NCBI GenBank assembly: GCA_964461265.1
Contig: CAYWTS010000044.1
Coordinates: 1-15,462 of the forward strand
Source of the DNA: CAYWTS01 sp964461265
GTDB lineage: Bacteria; Bacteroidota; Ignavibacteria; Tepidaquicellales; OLB5
Direction of reading: 5' to 3'
DNA length: 15,462 nucleotides
The position numbers and the translations under genes are program-made. Below, piece after piece: positions 1 to 6,650 of this stretch; within the stretch, counting starts at the first letter, position 1, and every line of letters starts with the position of its first letter. Under the pieces are notes generated by a model, which was not told the DNA's origin, ran no database searches, and worked only from the letters and a program-made list of their open reading frames with translations.

Positions 1-21
1 CATCCTCTTTCAAAAAATATA

Positions 22-1134
22 CTATCTTAATAAAACCATCTTTCTTATCCCAATAATACTTTTCCCCGTTGACGTTTCAGCTTCCAGGCGGTAAAAATAT
101 ACGCCTGAAGCAAAATTTGTACCGTCCCATTCAACTTCATACGTTCCGGGTTTTAGCTGCTCGTTGACAAGTGTGGTAATTTCACGACCGAGGACATCAT
201 AAATAATAAGCTTCACCCCCCTACTCTCATCAGGGGGGAACGGAATATCAAATCTAATTTTTGTGGTTGGATTGAATGGGTTTGGATAATTATCGTATAA
301 TTTATAATATTCCGGTATTTCGCTGGATATTTTTTGTATGCCAATGGGATTTACAATCAAAGTCCAGTGAATATAGCCCGGCCAGGTAAACCACGTAGCT
401 ATTCTCATTTCATAGGTCGAAAAAGTACCTGTGGTATAATAAGTGAATTGTTTCTGAACAGTAACTGAACTGTTCAGGTTAACAGTAAAAACTAACGGGT
501 CTATCGTCAGCCATGTTACAAAGGGATGCAGACTGTATGCAACATTTGTTTGGTTGCCTGGAACGTATGGCAGAGGTCCGCAGTAATTCGTACCCGTCCA
601 GTTAAAGCCAAGCCATGCACATACCTGGTATCTTGTTGCGGTTTGACCTGTGTAGATTGTTACCGTACTGTCATCGGTGTATAATGTGGGTGTGTTAGTA
701 ACTGTTAACTTAACAGGCAGGTCAGGCCAATAACCGTTTGAATCACGCAAAACAGTATTATAATTTCCGAAAGTTGCCGGGGCATAAAAAATTACTAAGA
801 CAGCATGCACATCCGAACAGGTGTCAGAAGTAAACTTATTGCCGCTAAGTAAACACCACGATACCGGTGGTGTAAGTATTAAATTTGCGGTATGAGATGT
901 ATGCCCCCGGTTTACCATATAATATATATAAGACACAAAATTTTGCCCCGGGAATAAATGCTCTTCCAGCTGGTTAATTGTGGTATCGGTTAACATTCCG
1001 TTTACAGGTTTAACGGCATAAATTTGCCCGTCAGAATTTGAAGGGATTAATCCTTGTGCATAAATAAGATTTGCACTTTGATTAAAAGAAACAAAGTATA
1101 TTAAAAATACAAAGAGTAAAGTTATTTTTTTCAT
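22..1134 (-). CDS. Secreted protein with T9SS type A C-terminal sorting domain
   Basis: 370-residue protein likely exported by the Sec system and carried across the outer membrane by the type IX secretion system. Seen: ATG start; an N-terminal signal peptide (positive MKK, hydrophobic stretch to about residue 17, plausible cleavage after IYA26); a middle region (about 30-275) rich in Thr, Tyr, Trp, Asn and Val with four scattered Cys, as in beta-sandwich surface proteins; and a C-terminal domain from about residue 280 beginning NYPNPFNPTTKIRF, followed by IYDVLGRE, the LKPGTYEVEWDG segment and the GVYFYRL strand. That C-terminal domain is the classic T9SS sorting signal. The middle region matches no enzyme family I recognise, so the cargo function is unknown. 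It overlaps the upstream small gene by 4 bp, which suggests translational coupling. A C-run/G-run palindrome lies within the sorting-domain coding region. Confidence 0.9.
   Translation of the reverse strand: MKKITLLFVFLIYFVSFNQSANLIYAQGLIPSNSDGQIYAVKPVNGMLTDTTINQLEEHLFPGQNFVSYIYYMVNRGHTSHTANLILTPPVSWCLLSGNKFTSDTCSDVHAVLVIFYAPATFGNYNTVLRDSNGYWPDLPVKLTVTNTPTLYTDDSTVTIYTGQTATRYQVCAWLGFNWTGTNYCGPLPYVPGNQTNVAYSLHPFVTWLTIDPLVFTVNLNSSVTVQKQFTYYTTGTFSTYEMRIATWFTWPGYIHWTLIVNPIGIQKISSEIPEYYKLYDNYPNPFNPTTKIRFDIPFPPDESRGVKLIIYDVLGREITTLVNEQLKPGTYEVEWDGTNFASGVYFYRLEAETSTGKSIIGIRKMVLLR
216..238. repeat. C-run/G-run palindrome inside the sorting-domain coding region
   Basis: A 7-bp perfect inverted repeat, CCCCCCT at 216-222 and AGGGGGG at 232-238, with a 9-base loop. 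It sits inside the T9SS sorting domain of the minus-strand gene and encodes the short Pro/Asp/Glu/Ser/Arg/Gly segment between the first strand (KIRFDIP) and the second (VKLIIYD). The GC-rich, C-run character resembles the arms of the intergenic palindrome at 1481-1664. It may be an in-frame insertion of a small repeat into a tolerant loop; this is inference. Confidence 0.55.
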
Positions 1135-1343
1135 GAGTGTAGAATTTTTAAATTTAATAATTTTAATAAAATAAAAGTTTTATTATCTGAAGTTTTGGTA
1201 ACAGGATTTACTATCGGAGTAAACTTCGGAGGTGTGAAGTGAGTATTTGCAGAAAGTGTGTTTTTATTTACTGCAAGGTCATCTTCATCGCAAAGCTTCA
1301 AAGGAAGAAGCAATGCAAATAAAATGAAATATTTGTACCACAT
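1131..1343 (-). CDS. Small putative secreted peptide, function unknown
   Basis: 70-residue ORF with ATG start whose TGA stop overlaps the ATG of the downstream T9SS cargo gene in an ATGA arrangement, an organisation favouring real translation. Residues 1-18 (MWYKYFILFALLLPLKLC) look like a signal peptide or membrane anchor. Cys18 recalls a lipoprotein, but the preceding residues L-K-L do not fit a standard lipobox. The rest is polar (CDEDD at 18-22, then Thr/Pro/Asn/Lys-rich), while the last about 15 residues come from very AT-rich DNA and look less protein-like. No family is recognised. It may be a small secreted protein, or a leader ORF whose translation controls the downstream gene. No Shine-Dalgarno is visible, only an A/T-rich upstream stretch as is usual in this group. 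Confidence 0.45.
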   Translation of the reverse strand: MWYKYFILFALLLPLKLCDEDDLAVNKNTLSANTHFTPPKFTPIVNPVTKTSDNKTFILLKLLNLKILHS

Positions 1344-1354
1344 TTTTTTAAATC

Positions 1355-1401
1355 AAAAAAATTATTCACCGCTGTGGCAATATGGTCCCGCATGGGTGAA
1401 T
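1355..1401 (-). terminator. Hairpin followed by T-run in the leader of the minus-strand pair
   Basis: Read on the minus strand, ATTCACC (1401-1395) pairs perfectly with GGTGAAT (1370-1364). A weaker inner helix (TGCGG with CCACA, one mismatch) lies across a 2x2 internal loop, and the hairpin is followed after two bases by seven Ts (1361-1355). This is the form of an intrinsic terminator. It lies between the candidate promoter at 1426-1458 and the ATG at 1343, so it could act as an attenuator, or end transcription entering from elsewhere. The outer stem is AT-containing and short, so strength is uncertain. Confidence 0.4.
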
Positions 1402-1425
1402 TAAAAAACTTGTTTGTTGAATATT

Positions 1426-1458
1426 CAAATATAATACAATATTTCTGCTTTTAAACAA
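1426..1458 (-). promoter_or_regulatory. Candidate Bacteroidota-type promoter for the minus-strand gene pair
   Basis: On the minus strand there is TATATTTG at 1433-1426, an exact match to the TAnnTTTG -7 box of the Bacteroidota primary sigma factor, with a TTG at 1458-1456 as -33 element separated by 22 bases. The known spacing is about 17-23. Transcription would begin near 1420, giving a leader of about 75 bases that contains the hairpin at 1364-1401. The region is AT-rich, so a chance match is possible. Confidence 0.45.
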
Positions 1459-1480
1459 GTAAATTATATACACTTTTATG

Positions 1481-1664
1481 CCTCACCCCCTACCCCCTCT
1501 CCATAAATGGAGAGGGGAAAGAGGGGCTTTCTCAAAAGGCAATTTTCTTGCAAAAAAACTGTAACCGCAACTTTCATAGTTGCGATAATGCAAGAAAATT
1601 GCAACGCAGCCGTAAAGACTGCGGATACAAAAACACTTTTGAGACAGCCCCGTCAGGGGTGAGG
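1481..1664. mobile_element. 184-bp nested palindromic element (MITE-like)
   Basis: The element begins CCTCACCCC (1481-1489) and ends with its perfect reverse complement (1656-1664). Inside this lie a 16-base arm at 1523-1538 pairing with 1636-1651 at 15 of 16 positions (GGGGCT, one variable region, TCTCAAAAG), then a perfect 14-bp pair at 1539-1552 with 1589-1602. Between those last arms is a 7-bp hairpin (CGCAACT 1566-1572 with AGTTGCG 1578-1584, 5-base loop), and a further 5-bp hairpin lies at 1605-1623. No ORF is inside. Terminal inverted repeats without coding capacity fit a miniature inverted-repeat transposable element or another folded interspersed repeat. I could not see an obvious target duplication in the flanks. 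Whether copies exist elsewhere in the genome cannot be judged here. Confidence 0.65.
1494..1517. repeat. Perfect 10-bp hairpin in the left arm of the palindromic element
   Basis: CCCCTCTCCA (1494-1503) and TGGAGAGGGG (1508-1517) pair perfectly around a TAAA loop. The right arm of the element has only four bases between its GGGGTGAGG end and the next conserved block, so this hairpin is an extra segment present only on the left. Short C-rich hairpins like this occur as interspersed repeats in this bacterial group (general knowledge, not checked). Confidence 0.65.
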
Positions 1665-1696
1665 AAAATTGTTTCTTATCTCTGCTTAAAAATGCT

Positions 1697-1704
1697 TAAT
1701 TTTG
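1697..1704 (+). promoter_or_regulatory. Candidate -7 box for the polysaccharide operon
   Basis: TAATTTTG matches TAnnTTTG exactly and lies 4 bases before the TTG start of the flippase gene. The nearest upstream TTG (1669-1671) is 25 bases away, slightly longer than the usual spacer. If used, transcription would start at about the start codon and the message would be nearly leaderless. The true promoter may be further upstream or within the palindromic element. Confidence 0.3.
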
Positions 1705-1708
1705 CCTG

Positions 1709-2875
1709 TTGCAGGTATTAAAAAAATACATTAAGCACTATTCTACGGGCAAATATATATTATTTACTAATCTCACCGACAGATTATTTTCATTTCTCTA
1801 CCTTCTGCTTCTTGCCCGGTATTTTACAGCCGATGAATACGGACAGGTAATAACACTTCTTGCATTAGCTTCGATACTAAGCACAATTTTTGATTTTGGA
1901 TTATCGGTTTATATTCAGAGAGAAACAGCAATCTCAAAAAGCAATGTTTCTGAAACACTTAGCAACGTGCTGGCTTTAAATTTTATTTCGGGATTGCTCT
2001 ATATTATAGTGGGTTATTTGTTTTTTAAAATACTGTATGCTGAATTGGATTTTTATTTGTTTTTAATAATTACTATAGCATTATTTTTCGGTTCATTAGG
2101 AAATGTTCTCAACAGAACACTTTCGGGGCTTAACAATTACAAAAGCCAGTGGACATCAATTTGGATTTCACGGCTTTTTATTCTTGCATTCGGATTTGCC
2201 GGCGTTGTTTATCTTAACTTCGATATAATATCGTATGCAGCAGTATTTTTTATCGGACTGTTTTTACACCTCGTAATTATTTACTGGTTTTTAATAAGTC
2301 AGCCGGTAAATTTTAAATTTTCATCGATTAAAACAGGATATCTTGTAAGTATAATAAAAATATCATTTCCGCTTGGTCTTGCTGTAATGTTCAATTTCCT
2401 TTACAATAAGATTGACGTGATTTTAATTTCGCAGTTTACCGATTTCACTGAAACAGCAAAATACAACATAGGCTACGGTCTATATAAAGCATCGGAAATT
2501 ACGTTTTCATTTTTTCTTATTTCCGGTTTCACAAAAGTTTCCTCGTTAAGACGAAGTCCCAGAGCTGTAAGGATTTTCTTTTCCAAATACCTTAACATAA
2601 TATTGATTGTATGCATTTCAACAGCTTTGATACTGTACTTATTATCTTCGAATATTGTATACATACTTTACACATCAAAATTTTCGGATTCAATATTAGT
2701 GGTAAAAATTCTGTGTGCAGGAATAATAGCCGTGGGTTTGAACAATTTAACCGGTATTGTACTCAACGGAATAGGACTTTTTAAAGTTGTAATGTGGGCA
2801 ACGCTTTACGGATTAATTATTAATGTTATACTTAATATTTTGTTTATACCGCTATACGGAATTATAGCAGCAAGT
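1709..2875 (+). CDS. Wzx-type polysaccharide flippase (MOP superfamily), 3' end missing in gap
   Basis: 389 codons are visible before the reading frame runs into an assembly gap. The protein is a polytopic membrane protein of the oligosaccharide/lipid-linked sugar exporter type. Its N-terminus (LTDRLFSFLYLLLLARYFTADEYGQV, in two halves) carries the usual first helix and 'ARYFxxxEYG' loop; later come FDFGLSVYIQRE, GSLGNVLNRTLSGLNNYK and FNFLYNKIDVILISQF, the latter typical of the central helices of Wzx. About ten to twelve hydrophobic segments are present. Family members usually have 410-500 residues, so the C-terminal helices are probably in the gap. The start is a TTG at 1709: no in-frame ATG occurs before mid-protein and an in-frame stop lies at 1697-1699. 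Expected role: flipping undecaprenyl-linked glycan across the inner membrane, fitting the glycosyltransferases downstream. Confidence 0.88.
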
Positions 2876-2975
2876 NNNNNNNNNNNNNNNNNNNNNNNNN
2901 NNNNNNNNNNNNNNNNNNNNNNNNNNNNNNNNNNNNNNNNNNNNNNNNNNNNNNNNNNNNNNNNNNNNNNNNNNN
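2876..2975. other. Assembly gap (100 Ns)
   Basis: Exactly 100 N bases, which is the customary placeholder for a scaffold gap of unknown length. The real missing length must hold the last helices and stop codon of the flippase and the start of the methyltransferase. Reading frames on the two sides should not be joined through it. Confidence 0.98.
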
Positions 2976-3557
2976 GACCTTGGTATCGGGTTTGGCAGGT
3001 GGGGTTTTCTTTTCAGGGAATTCCTTGATATATGGGAAGATTGGAGATATGACGGAAATTGGGTAAGAAAAATAGACGGTGTTGAAATTTTCCCCGGTTA
3101 TTTGAAAGATTACCATAAGTATTTTTATAATAATATTTATACAGAAGATGCATTGCAGTTTATGCGTAAGCTCGATACCAGATATAACCTGATAAACTGC
3201 GGTGATGTAATCGAACATTTTGAAAAGAAAGATGGTGAAGAACTTGTAAAACTTTGTGTAGAAAAATCGGATTATGTTCTTATCACAATTCCTATCGGTA
3301 AACACTGGGAACAGAGAGAAAGCAGCGGAAACCAATACGAAGCACATAAAAGCGTCTGGTATAATAACGACTTCACTAAATACAGGTATAACAAAATTAA
3401 AAGCTTTACCGATTTTATGATGAGAGATTACAGTGTTGTGTTATTGTCAAAACAAAAATTCCGTTTTACAAAAAAACACGGTAAATATTTCGGAATAAAG
3501 AATTTTTTAAAATACAAGCTCGGTTTAAGGAGACTGCTTGAAAAATTCGGGAAATAA
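2976..3557 (+). CDS. Class I SAM-dependent methyltransferase, 5' end missing in gap
   Basis: An open frame runs from the first base after the gap to the TAA at 3555-3557 (193 residues). The first visible residues, DLGIGFGRWG, are motif I of a Rossmann-fold methyltransferase (SAM-binding glycine loop). IDGVEIFPGY at about 33-42 fits the motif II acidic region, and CGDVIEHF (Asp77-Phe82) is the typical motif IV of small-molecule methyltransferases. VLITIPIG follows as the next strand. Only about 20-40 N-terminal residues are probably missing. A TTG at 3102 could be taken as the start, but that would delete the SAM-binding loop and is wrong. Likely role: methylating a sugar or glycan end in the polysaccharide pathway; substrate unknown. 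It overlaps the next gene by 20 bp. Confidence 0.85.
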   Translation, partial: DLGIGFGRWGFLFREFLDIWEDWRYDGNWVRKIDGVEIFPGYLKDYHKYFYNNIYTEDALQFMRKLDTRYNLINCGDVIEHFEKKDGEELVKLCVEKSDYVLITIPIGKHWEQRESSGNQYEAHKSVWYNNDFTKYRYNKIKSFTDFMMRDYSVVLLSKQKFRFTKKHGKYFGIKNFLKYKLGLRRLLEKFGK

Positions 3558-4644
3558 ACCAAAGGTTATTTTTATCGGAAGATTTAACAAAAGTGAAATC
3601 CTCTCCGGACCTGAAAAATTTGCCAAACGAATTTCACAAAAACATTCTGAACATAATAAAACAATTTTTATTGAATATTTTTTCGAGGGGAAAATATACG
3701 GATTAAAAGAAAAGTTATTCGGGAAAATATTGGAAAATTACAGGAGTATATTAATATTAAGGCTTGGATTGTTCAGATTGTTTTTTGAATTATTAACTTT
3801 AAGACCAGGAATTATTCACATTACTTCTTTTGAAAGGTTTGCAGTTATTTGCCTGCTGTATAAAATATTTTGTGATGTTAAAATAATTTATGAATCACAC
3901 GGAATAATCCGCTATGAAAATAAAGAACTGAAAACGGTATCATATTTATACAGAATTAAAGATATTATTTGTGAAAAACTGTATTTATCATTTTCAGATA
4001 TTATTATTTTTAAATCTGAAACAGCCAAAAACTTGTGCTGTAAATATTATGAAATTAAAAATTCGAAGATAAAATTTATTCCCAACGGTATAGATGAAGA
4101 ATTCGGTATTGTAAAAAGAAAATCGGGTTCAAACAGATTATCGGCAGCTATTATTGCGGATAAGGCAGGAGCCCAAACAGGATTGAAATATCTTGAAGCT
4201 TATTTATATAAAGCCGGCTCTAATATTGAAATTACTGTTATAGGCAAATCCGAATTGAACGAAAAGCTATTCGATAAATACGGGCTGAAATCAATTGAAA
4301 GGCTTGATACAAAAAAATTTGCAGATTTTTTGTCAGCTACAGATATATTTTTTTCAATAAATTTATACGATACTTTCTCTATCTCAGCAGCGGAAGCAAT
4401 GGCTTCGGGTTGCATAACTATTGTGACAAAACAGTCGGGTATTTCGCCACTAATTTCAAACGGTGTAAATGGTTATACAGTTAATTATTATGATGTTAAA
4501 GGGCTAGGCAATTATTTAAGCAATATTCTTAATAATCAGGAACTTAGAGTAAATATTTCATCCCAATCACGAAATGTATATAATTTGCTTAACTGGAATC
4601 TGATATATAAAAATTACGAAACATTATATCAGCTGCTATTATGA
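3538..4644 (+). CDS. Glycosyltransferase family 4 (GT-B fold)
   Basis: 368 residues, a normal GT4 length. The N-terminal Rossmann domain starts KVIFIGRFNKSEILSGPEKFA (positions 9-29), with the 'GGxE'-type loop replaced by SGPEKF. IIYESHG (116-122) and IKFIPNGID (178-186) mark the domain boundary. The donor-binding C-terminal domain carries DTFSISAAEAMASG (278-291), the EX7E motif with Asp278 in the first position and Glu286 in the second. Such enzymes transfer sugar from a nucleotide-sugar to a lipid-linked acceptor on the cytoplasmic face of the membrane; donor and linkage cannot be read from sequence. The start is a TTG within the methyltransferase 3' end (20-bp overlap); no ATG precedes the first beta strand. 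The stop overlaps the next gene's ATG by 4 bp. Confidence 0.88.
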   Translation: MKNSGNKPKVIFIGRFNKSEILSGPEKFAKRISQKHSEHNKTIFIEYFFEGKIYGLKEKLFGKILENYRSILILRLGLFRLFFELLTLRPGIIHITSFERFAVICLLYKIFCDVKIIYESHGIIRYENKELKTVSYLYRIKDIICEKLYLSFSDIIIFKSETAKNLCCKYYEIKNSKIKFIPNGIDEEFGIVKRKSGSNRLSAAIIADKAGAQTGLKYLEAYLYKAGSNIEITVIGKSELNEKLFDKYGLKSIERLDTKKFADFLSATDIFFSINLYDTFSISAAEAMASGCITIVTKQSGISPLISNGVNGYTVNYYDVKGLGNYLSNILNNQELRVNISSQSRNVYNLLNWNLIYKNYETLYQLLL

Positions 4645-5708
4645 AAATATTATTCATTACCAATGAGCTTAATTATGCATGCGGAGTAACAACACATCTG
4701 CTGAACCTCACATCGGGAATTGCAGAGAAAAATGGTAATGAAATTCACATCATTGCAGGCGGAGGTAACGGCGCTGACCGTTTCGATAATAAAAATTACA
4801 CGGTTATTATTAACCCTGACTTCCTGCATGAAAACAGGAATCCAATAAATTTTACAAAAGCTGTCTCTTATCTCGTTAAATATACAAATAATAACCTGAT
4901 CGAGATTATCCATTCCCACACACATTATGCAGCAAATATTGCTTATTACGCAGCAAGCTTTATAAATGTTCCGAAAATTCAGACTAACCACGGTATATTA
5001 CCTGAAGGGGGAAAATTAACCCATTTTAAAGCCGATAAATACATTGCAATAAATGAACATATATATGAGTACCTTCGTAACGAAATAAATATACAATCAG
5101 AACGTATATCATTTATCAGGTGCGGAATTCCCGTACCCGATGCTCCACCTGTAAAAGATAATTCAAAACTGAAAATTATTTCAGCATCAAGATTGACATA
5201 CGATAAAGGCACAGATATATTCATTGATGCTGTATCGATGCTTAACGATGAAATTAAAAGGAAAAGTGAATTTTATATTGCCGGTGATGGCGAAGAAAAA
5301 ACAAAGCTTATGGAAATGAATAACTCTTTAAATGCCGGAGTACATTTTTTAGGACGTGTTGATAACATGCAGGAGTTACTATCCGGTTCTAACGTTTTTG
5401 TATTTTGCGGAAGAAGCTTAACCGAAGGATTCCCTGCAATAATTACCGAAGCCGGGGCATACAATAATCTTGTAATAAGCTCAGACTTTAAAGGCTTACA
5501 GCCAGCCTTTGAACCTGATAAAGACGGGCTTGTTTTTAAAGCTAATAATGCAGAAAAATTATGTGGTTTGCTTGATTCTGTCATAAACAATTTCGAAGAA
5601 TATATACCGCTTGCCTTGAATTATTACAACAAGGTAAAAAAATTATACAGCGTAAATGAAATGGTAAATAAACATCTTGAACTTTATAACTCTTGCCGCG
5701 TAAAATAA
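4641..5708 (+). CDS. Glycosyltransferase family 4 (GT-B fold), intact EX7E motif
   Basis: 355 residues. The N-terminal half starts MKILFITNELNYACGVTTHL and includes IIHSHTHYA (89-97) and TNHGI (115-119), as in GT4 enzymes. The C-terminal half has the donor-site residues Arg184 and Lys189 (SASRLTYDKG), AGDGEEK (214-220), FLGRV and the complete EX7E motif Glu262...Glu270 (TEGFPAIITEAG). ATG start in an ATGA overlap with the previous stop. It is clearly related to the GT4 at 8309-9388: both have NYACG near residue 11-18, a following DRF/DRL segment, a conserved NP(I/F) stretch and IIHSH. The two may add successive similar sugars. Sugar specificity unknown. Confidence 0.9.
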   Translation: MKILFITNELNYACGVTTHLLNLTSGIAEKNGNEIHIIAGGGNGADRFDNKNYTVIINPDFLHENRNPINFTKAVSYLVKYTNNNLIEIIHSHTHYAANIAYYAASFINVPKIQTNHGILPEGGKLTHFKADKYIAINEHIYEYLRNEINIQSERISFIRCGIPVPDAPPVKDNSKLKIISASRLTYDKGTDIFIDAVSMLNDEIKRKSEFYIAGDGEEKTKLMEMNNSLNAGVHFLGRVDNMQELLSGSNVFVFCGRSLTEGFPAIITEAGAYNNLVISSDFKGLQPAFEPDKDGLVFKANNAEKLCGLLDSVINNFEEYIPLALNYYNKVKKLYSVNEMVNKHLELYNSCRVK

Positions 5709-6649
5709 AACATATTACCGTATTGATGCCTGCATATAACAGTGCGCAATATATAGGGCAGGCAATAAAAAGTATACTGAACCAGACTTATAAAGATTTT
5801 GAGTTCATGATAATAGATGACGGTTCAACCGATAACACATTTGAAGTTGTAAGCAGTTTTAAAGATTCAAGAATAATATACCACAAAACCGGGCATAAAG
5901 GAACTGCTGCTGCTTTAAATTACGGAGTGAACAATGCAACAGGTGACTGGATAGCCAGAATTGATGCTGACGATTTGAATACCGAAGACCGTTTGGCTAA
6001 ACAGGTAGATTTTATCGGGAAAAATCCAAAATATAATATTATCTCAAGCTGGGCTGTTTTTTTTAATGATAAAGGTAAAATTCTCTTTTTGCTGCGTGAA
6101 CCTGTTGAACACAGAGCAATTTATGAAAGCTTAGACCTGCATAATCCTTTGAACCAATCAGCATTGTTTTTTAAAAAGAGTTTAATTAAAAAGGCGAAAT
6201 TTAATGATAAATATCTGTTTAATGAAGACTATGAATTACTTTACAGGATTCGAGACCAGGCTGTTTTTTATAACATACCTGAATTTTTAGTGTATACGAG
6301 GGTTAGAAAAAACTCAAAATCTTTCGGCAGGTATGAGGCAGATCATAATGTATATGAATTCCTTTACAACAATGCTTTCAAATCATTATTAAACTCGAAA
6401 TCGAAGGGTGAGCATTATTACTGGAGCAATGTAATAGCTTGGATAAATTTCTTTTATGGCAATAAAAACCATTCAAGAAAATTTTTTTCAAATGCTATTA
6501 CTCTAAAAAACACTGTTGCATTTATTATGACATTGTTACCTAAAAAATTATTTTATATGATATTAAATTCAAGAATAAAATACAGGATTAAATCATTAAC
6601 CGAAAATAAAAAAGAATATTTTATAGTATTAAAAAAATTATTAAAATAA
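5693..6649 (+). CDS. Glycosyltransferase family 2 (GT-A fold)
   Basis: 318 residues. A typical GT2 catalytic domain occupies about residues 7-200: ITVLMPAYNSAQYIGQAIKS (8-27), IIDDGSTDNT (40-49, nucleotide-binding Asp residues), GTAAALNYG (70-78) and the metal-binding DXD-type ARIDADD (88-94). LNQSALFFKK and FNEDYELLYRI supply the later acceptor/catalytic region, with the ED pair as probable general base. The C-terminal 100 residues are basic and include a hydrophobic stretch (AFIMTLLPKKLFYMIL), suggesting membrane association. The start is TTG inside the previous gene (16-bp overlap); the next Met (residue 12) would cut away the first beta strand. Cytoplasmic transfer from a nucleotide-sugar is expected; product unknown. 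Confidence 0.9.
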   Translation: MPRKIKHITVLMPAYNSAQYIGQAIKSILNQTYKDFEFMIIDDGSTDNTFEVVSSFKDSRIIYHKTGHKGTAAALNYGVNNATGDWIARIDADDLNTEDRLAKQVDFIGKNPKYNIISSWAVFFNDKGKILFLLREPVEHRAIYESLDLHNPLNQSALFFKKSLIKKAKFNDKYLFNEDYELLYRIRDQAVFYNIPEFLVYTRVRKNSKSFGRYEADHNVYEFLYNNAFKSLLNSKSKGEHYYWSNVIAWINFFYGNKNHSRKFFSNAITLKNTVAFIMTLLPKKLFYMILNSRIKYRIKSLTENKKEYFIVLKKLLK

Positions 6650-6650
6650 T

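Noticed and set aside
1561..1623. CRISPR-like or tRNA-like reading of the small hairpins
   Set aside because: There are no repeated units with spacers and no tRNA cloverleaf; the hairpins are better explained as parts of the nested palindrome.
2976..3028. Apparent extension of the flippase frame across the Ns to 3028
   Set aside because: The frame passes through 100 unknown bases of arbitrary length, and the post-gap residues (PWYRVWQVGFS) are out-of-frame DNA of the methyltransferase, not a flippase helix.
2862..3347. Minus-strand ORF spanning the gap
   Set aside because: It crosses the Ns and is antisense to well-supported flippase and methyltransferase coding sequence; no family features.
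4650..5590. Several minus-strand ORFs of 80-113 codons inside the second GT4 gene
   Set aside because: They are antisense shadows of a strongly supported gene and show no recognisable protein pattern.
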